Shown here: positions 1-5,435 of the stretch, one piece after another | How positions within the stretch are numbered: position 1 is the first letter of the stretch | Layout of the letters: every line of letters starts with the position of its first letter | Assembly: GCA_030667105.1 (NCBI GenBank) | Contig: DAOUWN010000174.1 | Location: forward strand, 1-5,435 | DNA: 5,435 nt | From: Deltaproteobacteria bacterium | GTDB lineage: Bacteria; Desulfobacterota; Desulfobacteria; C00003060 | Reading direction: 5' to 3' | Program-made: the position numbers and the translations under genes | Notes under the pieces: generated by a model | Databases searched by the model: none | The model's input: the letters and a program-made list of their open reading frames with translations, nothing else | Told to the model about the DNA's origin: nothing

Positions 1-13
1 ATCTTTCGTCATT

Positions 14-120
14 GCGACGTACTATAAGTACGCCTCATTCCTCAAGACTCGCACGCCTTGCATCTGGAGCTTTTTACTGTGCCGTCTGTTTGCGGACTTT
101 TTACGAGTCCATCAAGATTG
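14..120. repeat. Putative dispersed intergenic repeat with two hairpins
   Basis: The stretch after the GT2 stop holds no convincing gene but has two perfect short hairpins: CGTACT-ATA-AGTACG (18-32) and GGACT-7 nt-AGTCC (94-110). A pyrimidine-rich linker between them contains CTCAAGACTCGCACGCCTTG. Elements of this build, with GTAC-type hairpins followed by 'cgcctcattcctc', look familiar to me from intergenic regions of deltaproteobacterial genomes, but that is recollection I could not verify, and only one copy is in this window. The element may continue beyond position 1. Neither hairpin is followed by a T-run in either direction, so I do not call it a terminator. Confidence 0.4.
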
Positions 121-179
121 GGATTTCAAAAAATACTGCTGTAGGTAAGATGCAAGATATAGACAAACGGACACACGGT

Positions 180-1127
180 CTATTTGAGATTTTTATTGTA
201 TTCCATATCAAACCACATGGCAAAGAAAAGGGATTGCAGGCCGGATATGAACAAAAAAGAAGCAAAGAGAGCGCTCGTTGCAGCAACCGGAGTTCCGGTA
301 GCCCTCAGGATCAACAGGTAAAGCCCGAGAAGTGTGCCGGCTGGCGTGAGAGACAGGCCCAGAAAGTAGAAGAAAACCAATGGATGAAAATCTCTGATGA
401 TATACTTGTATGTGAGTCTCTTGAAGAACCCTTGAAAGAGAAGCAGTGTAATGAAAGGCCCATCCTTCCATATGCGGATTCCGGATTCTTCACCGATATC
501 ATAAACGGGTTTTACCTCTACATCTCTTACCCTCATGTTCTCAATATTGAGTTTAATAAGCATATCGTTTGGCATGCCATAACGCTTGTGAATGGAATCA
601 AGGGGGATATTCTGCAAAGCCGTCCTGGAAATGGCTGTGTAGCCACATTGGGAATCAGCAACCTGCCAATATCCCGAGGCTACTTTGGTGAGGAGAGACA
701 AAAATGCATTTCCAATGTATCGAACTTTTGGGATCATGCTCCACGCTTCGCCAGTGAAGAGACGGTTTCCTTTTGCATAATCCACTTCGTTACGGCAGAC
801 TGGCTCAATAAGGTCAAGGAGGTCATCTGGGTCCATCTGGGCATCACCGGCCATCACGGCCGTTACGTCGACTGCCATGGCCAAGGCCTTCTTATAACCG
901 CTGACAATAGCCGCTCCCACCACTTGGTTAGAGTGGTGAACAATCAACTCGATCCTGGAATCTGATTGCATGAGGTCTTTTACAATGCCGGCAGTCCGGT
1001 CCGTGCTTGCGTCATCGACCACAATAATGGTGTCCACAAACGCGGGAACAGCCGAGATAGCCTTTGCAATCAGCTCTACCTCGTTGTAGGCAGGCACGAC
1101 GACCGCTACAGTCTTGTTCAAATGCAT
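180..1127 (-). CDS. Family 2 glycosyltransferase, polyprenyl-phosphate-sugar synthase (DPM1-like)
   Basis: A complete 315-aa protein. The N-terminal GT-A domain (about 1-235) has VVPAYNE (10-16), VVDDASTDRT (36-45; nucleotide-binding acids D38-D39) and MAGDAQMDPDDL (92-103), whose D95-A-Q corresponds to the metal-binding DxD-like 'DGQ/DAQ' of this group. DYAKGNR (116-122), DSQCGYTAISR (158-168) and GMPNDML (184-190) follow as in dolichyl/undecaprenyl-phosphate mannose or glucose synthases. Two C-terminal membrane helices (about 248-275 and 283-306) anchor it. Expected reaction: NDP-sugar plus polyprenyl phosphate gives polyprenyl-phosphate sugar on the cytoplasmic face, the donor type used by GT-C enzymes such as those upstream. 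The sugar cannot be told from the sequence. The ATG is the only conventional start after an in-frame TAA in the leader, and it lacks a Shine-Dalgarno. It is separated by 103 bp from the 491-aa gene, with its own sigma-54 promoter. Confidence 0.92.
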   Translation of the reverse strand: MHLNKTVAVVVPAYNEVELIAKAISAVPAFVDTIIVVDDASTDRTAGIVKDLMQSDSRIELIVHHSNQVVGAAIVSGYKKALAMAVDVTAVMAGDAQMDPDDLLDLIEPVCRNEVDYAKGNRLFTGEAWSMIPKVRYIGNAFLSLLTKVASGYWQVADSQCGYTAISRTALQNIPLDSIHKRYGMPNDMLIKLNIENMRVRDVEVKPVYDIGEESGIRIWKDGPFITLLLFQGFFKRLTYKYIIRDFHPLVFFYFLGLSLTPAGTLLGLYLLILRATGTPVAATSALFASFLFISGLQSLFFAMWFDMEYNKNLK

Positions 1128-1160
1128 AGTTGGTTTAACGTGTTTTTGCAGGTTTTATCC

Positions 1161-1180
1161 CGTTTGCTTTCATCCAAACG
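1161..1180 (-). other. Short hairpin in the leader of the GT2 gene
   Basis: CGTTTG and CAAACG form a perfect 6-bp stem around an 8-nt loop, about 34 nt before the GT2 start codon and inside the leader predicted from the sigma-54 site. No U-run follows on the minus strand, so it is not an intrinsic terminator. It could affect translation or mRNA stability, or be chance. Confidence 0.3.
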
Positions 1181-1211
1181 TGAGCGGACTATAGTTCCAA
1201 TTGTCATTAAT

Positions 1212-1227
1212 AGCAAGTCATGTGCCA
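1212..1227 (-). promoter_or_regulatory. Sigma-54 (RpoN) -24/-12 promoter for the GT2 gene
   Basis: Read on the minus strand, TGGCACATGACTTGCT matches the sigma-54 consensus TGGCAC-N5-TTGCW at every defined position, with GG and GC separated by exactly 10 nt. With C1213 as position -12, transcription would begin near 1201 and leave a leader of about 74 nt before the ATG at 1127. The site is in the gap right after the preceding stop codon and points at the GT2 gene. Sigma-54 promoters need an AAA+ activator bound upstream; such a site would have to lie inside the 3' end of the 491-aa gene, and I could not identify it. Confidence 0.7.
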
Positions 1228-1230
1228 ATT

Positions 1231-2706
1231 CTATTGCGGATCAGACCGGGCAGCTCCTTGCAGGTACTGGACTCCCATGTCAGGACTCTGTACCCAGTAG
1301 TTAATCAGCAGAGAGTAGTTCAGGTCAGCACGCGATTCCCTTTCGAGCGGTTTATAGGCTATGATGAAATTGTAGATGATCAGGCAGTTTATGGGAACGA
1401 GGACACATATCAGTCCGCAAAAGATAATGTTAAGTATCCGTTTCCTGTTAATCCCTTTCAGGAGTTTCATCTCACGGATTGCAAAATAGGGGGCCACCAA
1501 TGTGATTGGCCAGAGGTTCCAAGCATGGCGAATCTGCATTCCGATCCATTGTGCGGAAATTCGGTACAAAGCAAAGAACATAAAGAAAAACGAGGTGAAG
1601 ACAAGCATCTGGTGCAATATCTGTTCGCGGGGTGGTCTTCTAAAGCCAAGGAACGCTGTTCGAATTCCCATCAACACGTTGAAAAAAAACCAAAGCACAA
1701 AAAGTTGTAGTGAGACAAAAGGCAAGGTCAGTTGCTGCCAACAGAGATCCGCGAGGAAACTGCCGGGGAGTATCTCCAACATAGCGTGTATAATTGTGCT
1801 AAAGGAGCGGGGTGAGGGCTGTATCCACGCGGGCGTGAGTATTTTGAGGAGGGCTTCCCCAGTCGGACTCCCATACCATATCATTCGAGAAACGAAAAAA
1901 GGCCCGCCAAGCAAAAATATGGGCAAAAGAACGGCTGGTAAGATCCTTAGATAAGCCCGGCCTCGATGCCTGTCAAGAATGGAGTCTAATATGATAACGA
2001 CAAACAGTGCACTAGCCGTGAGTAATATAGTCATCTTGGTAAGGCACCCCAGTGCGAAGAAGGTTCCGACAACAAGCCCCTGTTTACGGGAAGGCCTGTC
2101 GTCCTTAATGCAGTTGAGAACAGTGAGAATGAGAGCTAGACTCAGTACGTAGACAAGGCCGTCATTTGAGACTACAGAAAATATCTGAAGATTGTTCGGC
2201 CAAAGCGCCGCCACAAGTAGAATAATGTTTGCCGCTTGCGGGCTTTCGGGCATGAGCAGGCGCAGGATTTGGGCCAAGAGGAGAAATGCAGCGATTCCAA
2301 ATATGAGTGACAGGGCGCGAAAAAGGCGAAGCGTCCGGCGAGGAGGATCAAAGGGGAAAATCTCACCCGGATCATCATGAGCCAGAAAAGGGAACCTGGG
2401 ATTCTTGTCAGGATTGACAGCCAAATGATCGGGGAAAACCACCGGGAACATCCTGGCAACCAGGGCGGATAGATGATAATAGAGCGGTGGCTGGTAGACC
2501 TCGATGCCATATCGGCGAGGGTCAGACCGGTCAATGGGATGGATTTTCTCTCCGTTGTACACTGCTTCGATGTATCGAAGGTGTTCTGGTTCGTCGGCCC
2601 CTTCAAAGGCAGGCATGAGCATAGCATACGAGACAAGGAAAAGGACGTGCAGGGCTAGCAGGAAAGAGAACGAGCCTATCGGTTTGATCTGAATACGTGG
2701 CGCCAT
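1231..2706 (-). CDS. Multi-spanning membrane protein, GT-C/DUF2142-like putative glycosyltransferase
   Basis: A complete 491-aa polytopic protein with roughly ten hydrophobic segments and no TPR. After the first helix (about 12-32) comes PAFEGADEPEHLRYIEAV (32-49), an acidic D38-E39 pair followed by His, the typical first-loop signature of GT39/DUF2142-type proteins. YQPPLYYHL (71-79) matches the 'QPPLYY' segment that follows in the same families, and SNDGLVYVL (180-188) opens a later helix as in these proteins. A periplasmic loop is likely before IGMQIRHAWNLWPI (388-401), which resembles the conserved 'QGR....P' segment near the end of DUF2142-like proteins, but here the Gly is Ile. The start has a good Shine-Dalgarno. 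It lies 28 bp after the TMTC-like gene. Its stop is followed within 3 nt by a sigma-54 promoter for the next gene. It probably transfers a sugar from a lipid carrier; that is inference from fold-level resemblance, and donor and acceptor cannot be read from the sequence. Confidence 0.8.
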   Translation of the reverse strand: MAPRIQIKPIGSFSFLLALHVLFLVSYAMLMPAFEGADEPEHLRYIEAVYNGEKIHPIDRSDPRRYGIEVYQPPLYYHLSALVARMFPVVFPDHLAVNPDKNPRFPFLAHDDPGEIFPFDPPRRTLRLFRALSLIFGIAAFLLLAQILRLLMPESPQAANIILLVAALWPNNLQIFSVVSNDGLVYVLSLALILTVLNCIKDDRPSRKQGLVVGTFFALGCLTKMTILLTASALFVVIILDSILDRHRGRAYLRILPAVLLPIFLLGGPFFVSRMIWYGSPTGEALLKILTPAWIQPSPRSFSTIIHAMLEILPGSFLADLCWQQLTLPFVSLQLFVLWFFFNVLMGIRTAFLGFRRPPREQILHQMLVFTSFFFMFFALYRISAQWIGMQIRHAWNLWPITLVAPYFAIREMKLLKGINRKRILNIIFCGLICVLVPINCLIIYNFIIAYKPLERESRADLNYSLLINYWVQSPDMGVQYLQGAARSDPQ

Positions 2707-2714
2707 CTATTGAT

Positions 2715-2720
2715 CTCCCT
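2715..2720 (-). promoter_or_regulatory. Ribosome binding site of the 491-aa gene
   Basis: AGGGAG lies 8 nt upstream of the ATG at 2706 on the minus strand. This is the best Shine-Dalgarno match in the window and supports that start. It falls within the 28-bp gap after the preceding TGA, so translation can follow on the same transcript. Confidence 0.7.
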
Positions 2721-2734
2721 GCCACACAGTCATG

Positions 2735-4282
2735 TCATCGAGATTCTTGCTGCTTGCTCAGAGCAATTGCAAGGTTGTTTTGTGCTTCTGCAAAATCGGG
2801 CTTGATCCGGACCGCCTCTGTAAAATGCGCGATGGCTTGATCAAGTTTCCCCTTTCTTGCCAGAGCGATTCCAAGATTGTTGTGCGCGATCGCAAACTCG
2901 GTGTTGATCCGAAGCGCCTGTGAAAAGTGGACGATGGCTTCATCAAGCCTCTCCTGCCGGGCCAGGGCATTTCCCAGGTTGCTGTGAACAAGATGATTGT
3001 CAGCCGCTACATTGAGCGTGTGTTCAAAGAGCGTGATGCTGTTGTGCCAGCGCTGTACCTGCAACCGTGTGCATACAATGAGGGTGGAAAGCAATATTCC
3101 CGCCAATACGACAACCAGGATTCCTGGCAACCTGAACTTTGCCACCAACTCGTCAAGCCCCCAGGCAATAATCAGAAAGAGCCCGATGAGTGGCACATAC
3201 GTCCACCGGTCTGCCATGGCCTGTGATCCAGCCTGTATCAACCCGATAACGGGCACAAGAGTTCCAAGGTACCACAGCCACCCGACAATAAGATAAGGCC
3301 GTTTCTGCGCTGCTCTTACCGCGACAAGCGATAGGCACACCATCAATAAGCCCGCCCCGACTGCCTGCCAGACCGGCACGCCTGCAGGGTGCGGATAAAA
3401 TACGGCCATGTTGTGAGGCCAGATCATCTTTCCGATGTAGCCTGCATAGGACACCAGAGCATTGGCGATGCGGGCCTGCAATGGGACGGATTCCAGGGGC
3501 GCAACCGCTCCAAGGCGTTGGTGGGCCGTAAGAGTCAAGAGACACGAAATTCCTGCAAGAGCAATAAAGGGGGTCTTTTCCAGGATCAAACGAACAAAGT
3601 GCGACCTTTTATGGTTGAGCTCCGTGGATTTGCGCGGTTGCTCGGCATGGCCGGGCCGAAAGCGGCCCAGTGGCCAGTAGTCAAGCAAGAGCAGTACAAA
3701 CGGCAGTGTCACAAGCGTTGGTTTTGCCATGAGGCCGAGGGCAAAGACAAGGAGGCATAACAGGTATCTGTCTGTGCGAGGAGATTCTATGTAACGGATG
3801 TAAAACCCAATTGTCAGCATCCAGAAAAGGGTGGCAAGAACATCCTTGCGTTCAGACACCCACGCAACGGATTCTACGTGCAAGGGATGCAGCGCAAACA
3901 GTGCCGCAACAAAGGCGCTTCGCCAGAGCGCGCCTGTCATACGTGTGAGAATCAGAAAAAGCAACAGCGTATTTGCTATGTGAAGCAGCAGGTTCGTCAG
4001 GTGATACCCGCACGGGTTCAGCCCGTAGAGATATCCGTCCAACATGAGTGACAGCCAGGTCAATGGAATCCAAAAGCCAGCCTCCGTATTAGTGACAGCC
4101 CAGACAGCGCCTTTGCTCGTCAACCCTGCCTGCACATGACGATTCTGTGTAACGTATACGTCGTCATCAAAGTTGATGAATCCATGATCGAGCACCTGCC
4201 AGAAGACGGCTGCGGTTGTGACGGCCAGAAACAGGACGGCTATGACGGATAGATGACGACGATTAATGCTGATAGTTACCAT
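2735..4282 (-). CDS. TMTC-like membrane protein with C-terminal TPRs (putative GT-C glycosyltransferase)
   Basis: A complete 515-aa protein: about ten hydrophobic segments (residues 10-405) followed by a soluble TPR tail (430-515). The first loop has HGFINFDDDVYV, with acidic residues 39-41 just after the first helix, where GT-C enzymes carry their catalytic acids. Further hallmarks are HPLHVESVAWVSERKD (132-147), LMAKPTLVTLPFVLLLLDYWPLGR (184-207, first half quoted loosely) and MADRWTYVPLIGL (356-368). This set is typical of bacterial TPR membrane proteins related to eukaryotic TMTC proteins, which O-mannosylate cadherins; that function is known for the animal proteins, not this one. TPR units are 430-463 and 464-497, with a third stopping after 18 residues. 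The start ATG has only a weak upstream GGGAAAG 11 nt away; no better start is evident. It lies 58 bp after the preceding gene and 28 bp before the next, consistent with one transcript. Expected role: sugar transfer at the periplasmic face, with the TPRs for partner or substrate binding. Confidence 0.85.
   Translation of the reverse strand: MVTISINRRHLSVIAVLFLAVTTAAVFWQVLDHGFINFDDDVYVTQNRHVQAGLTSKGAVWAVTNTEAGFWIPLTWLSLMLDGYLYGLNPCGYHLTNLLLHIANTLLLFLILTRMTGALWRSAFVAALFALHPLHVESVAWVSERKDVLATLFWMLTIGFYIRYIESPRTDRYLLCLLVFALGLMAKPTLVTLPFVLLLLDYWPLGRFRPGHAEQPRKSTELNHKRSHFVRLILEKTPFIALAGISCLLTLTAHQRLGAVAPLESVPLQARIANALVSYAGYIGKMIWPHNMAVFYPHPAGVPVWQAVGAGLLMVCLSLVAVRAAQKRPYLIVGWLWYLGTLVPVIGLIQAGSQAMADRWTYVPLIGLFLIIAWGLDELVAKFRLPGILVVVLAGILLSTLIVCTRLQVQRWHNSITLFEHTLNVAADNHLVHSNLGNALARQERLDEAIVHFSQALRINTEFAIAHNNLGIALARKGKLDQAIAHFTEAVRIKPDFAEAQNNLAIALSKQQESR
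2738..2995 (-). repeat. Tandem 102-bp TPR-coding repeats, two full and one partial
   Basis: Two full 34-codon units (2995-2894 and 2893-2792) and a partial third (2791-2738) lie in tandem at the end of the TMTC-like gene. The 102-bp period is visible in the DNA: TTGATCCG recurs at 2802 and 2904 on the plus strand, and GAGCAATT/GAGCGATT at 2761 and 2863. The neighbouring units remain clearly similar at nucleotide level, which suggests fairly recent duplication. The encoded units match the TPR pattern (L7, G8, A20, F24, A27). The third breaks off after its first helix, ending in SKQQESR. Confidence 0.85.
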
Positions 4283-4340
4283 TGTGATGGAATCTTTCCC
4301 GGGGCTTGATCATCATTTGGGCCACCTTGCGCTTTAGATC

Positions 4341-5435
4341 TCACACGGCTTTTTTGCCATTCTCCAGCCCGTCCCTTTGTTTCAAGGTATTATACATTTC
4401 CCTGTACTTGGTCTCTTTCTCAATGTTTTTCTGCTGGCTGAACATTTTTACCAGGTTAAGCAGCGGATACTCAAAGTCCGGCCTAAATTCCAAGGCCTTC
4501 AGGAACGACCTCTCAGCCTCCGGGATCTTACCCTTGCACCAATATACAACCCCAAGCTTATTATACGGATCAGCATAGTTCAATTGCGCTAACGGGGTGA
4601 AGGTTATCCAGAAAAGAAGCGCAATCAGAATACCGCTCAGAATAAGAGGCTTGGCCGCTCTCTCCTTGCACCACCCGATTACGGCAAGAATGCCGACTGC
4701 GGCAAGAATAATGAATATCGGGATGGCGGGTATTCGCAGCCGGGATATCACAAAAATGATCAACACAGACAGAAAAGAGGTCAAGAAAAAGAGGTGCAAC
4801 ACCATTAATTCCCGGCTCTTTCGCAGTGTAACGGCAAATCCCAACACGGACAAAGGGAAAACAAGACCAAAGGTCAAGACCGGATGCTTCAGCACCGCAG
4901 AATAGTTCCGGTTGAAGTAGTAGTTGAAATAGGTGGGCATTTCCACGTCATTGAAGAAGAACTGCGTCTTTTTCAGCATTAGCTTCAGCTCTTCATGCGG
5001 ATTTTCAATGATGAACCTGAGTCCCTTTTTATACCAATAGCCTGACACTTCTTTTGAAGAGAGCGGCCTTTTGAGATCTGCTTCGGCCTTTTCTTTGTAT
5101 TTCAGCAAGATAGACCCCGTGAACCTCAACTCTTCGTTAAAGGTAGGGCTTGCCCCCTTGTGATGTCCAAAATAGAAGTTATGACCTCCGGACGGGTTGA
5201 GGAAAAGAACTTCTCCTGATACCGCATAGTTTCGGGCCATAAATAGGCCTGGCATTATGAATACCCCAATGCAGAACCACGCATAGGATCGGACGCGGTG
5301 TGCGACCCCCAATCCGTTCTTGCCAAAAAGAAAGTAGAGCACAAGCAGAGCCGGAAATAGAACCATATTTGGCCTTCCCATGATAGCAGCCCCTACGAAA
5401 AAACCGGCAAGACACATCTTTTTCGCGCTGGCTTG
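4341..5435 (-). CDS. GT39/PMT-like membrane glycosyltransferase with C-terminal TPR (5' end outside window)
   Basis: This is the C-terminal part of a multi-spanning membrane protein resembling the GT-C superfamily (PMT/ArnT, glycosyltransferase family 39), enzymes that move a sugar from a polyprenyl-phosphate carrier to an acceptor on the outer face of the inner membrane. The frame has no stop up to the window edge. The first ATG, at 5417, is internal: it sits inside a hydrophobic segment that runs into GRPNMVLFPALL, the usual 'RPN' helix in the middle of such proteins. So the start and the catalytic first loop are missing. Numbered from that Met, a loop has ARNYAVSGE and then HNFYFGHH, matching the 'RNY..G...NFY.G' pattern of the family; several helices follow, with SRLRIPAIP between two of them. 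The tail holds one canonical TPR (ADPYNKLGVVYWCKGKIPEA onward; L7, G8, Y11, A20, F24, A27 and P32 all present) and a short charged helix. The next gene starts 58 bp downstream, same strand. Family placement is good; donor and acceptor are unknown. Confidence 0.85.
   Translation of the reverse strand, partial: QASAKKMCLAGFFVGAAIMGRPNMVLFPALLVLYFLFGKNGLGVAHRVRSYAWFCIGVFIMPGLFMARNYAVSGEVLFLNPSGGHNFYFGHHKGASPTFNEELRFTGSILLKYKEKAEADLKRPLSSKEVSGYWYKKGLRFIIENPHEELKLMLKKTQFFFNDVEMPTYFNYYFNRNYSAVLKHPVLTFGLVFPLSVLGFAVTLRKSRELMVLHLFFLTSFLSVLIIFVISRLRIPAIPIFIILAAVGILAVIGWCKERAAKPLILSGILIALLFWITFTPLAQLNYADPYNKLGVVYWCKGKIPEAERSFLKALEFRPDFEYPLLNLVKMFSQQKNIEKETKYREMYNTLKQRDGLENGKKAV

Noticed and set aside
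94..110. Hairpin as an intrinsic terminator of the GT2 transcript
   Set aside because: On the minus strand the stem is not followed by a T-run, and the stem is only 5 bp, so it does not meet the pattern.
12..965. A 317-codon plus-strand open frame
   Set aside because: It lies antisense to the GT2 gene, whose motifs are unmistakable. Its product is low-complexity in sense, shows no domain, and starts inside the hairpin element.
1201..1710. A 169-codon plus-strand open frame
   Set aside because: It is antisense to the end of the 491-aa membrane gene, has no recognisable motif or ribosome binding site, and is explained as a shadow.
2172..2636. A 154-codon minus-strand open frame
   Set aside because: It is an alternative frame inside the 491-aa gene; the translation is rich in Ser, Cys and Arg without membrane pattern or motif.
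4283..4340. A promoter between the PMT-like and TMTC-like genes
   Set aside because: The 58-bp gap has a TGGCCC but no TTGC at the right spacing and no convincing -35/-10 pair; read-through from upstream is simpler.
5415..5417. ATG at 5417 as the true start of the first gene
   Set aside because: The frame stays open to the window edge, and the protein from this ATG begins in a mid-protein helix of the family without the first loop, so the true start lies outside.

Overview
The window carries four genes. All are on the minus strand, so they are transcribed from high to low coordinates. Every one encodes, or is predicted to encode, a membrane-associated sugar-transfer protein. The composition is moderate in GC. 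TPR-tailed multi-spanning glycosyltransferase-like proteins, a near-perfect sigma-54 promoter and a hairpin-bearing intergenic element together suggest a Gram-negative environmental bacterium, most likely a deltaproteobacterial/Desulfobacterota-type lineage. That placement is inference from style of content; there is no marker gene in the window.

Layout in transcription order: (1) 5435-4341, the C-terminal part of a GT39/PMT-like GT-C membrane protein ending in a single TPR; its N-terminus lies outside the window. (2) 4282-2735, a complete 515-aa TMTC-like membrane protein with two full TPRs and a third that stops part-way. (3) 2706-1231, a complete 491-aa multi-spanning protein with an acidic first-loop motif typical of GT-C-fold enzymes or the DUF2142-like group. 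(4) 1127-180, a complete 315-aa family 2 glycosyltransferase of the polyprenyl-phosphate-sugar synthase (DPM1-like) type with two C-terminal membrane helices. The first three genes are separated by 58 and 28 bp and could be one transcript. The fourth is separated by 103 bp that begin, right after the preceding stop codon, with a match to the full sigma-54 consensus (TGGCAC-N5-TTGCT), so it probably also has its own regulated promoter.

A working model: the GT2 enzyme makes a lipid-phosphate-linked sugar on the cytoplasmic face, and one or more of the three GT-C-like proteins use that donor on the periplasmic side to modify a protein, lipid or polysaccharide. The grouping supports this, but no acceptor is visible.

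The last 179 bases (1-179) contain no convincing gene. They hold a stretch with two perfect short hairpins that looks like a dispersed intergenic repeat. I see no RNA gene, CRISPR array, transposase or phage feature. The long plus-strand open frames, including a 317-codon one opposite the GT2 gene, are antisense shadows.
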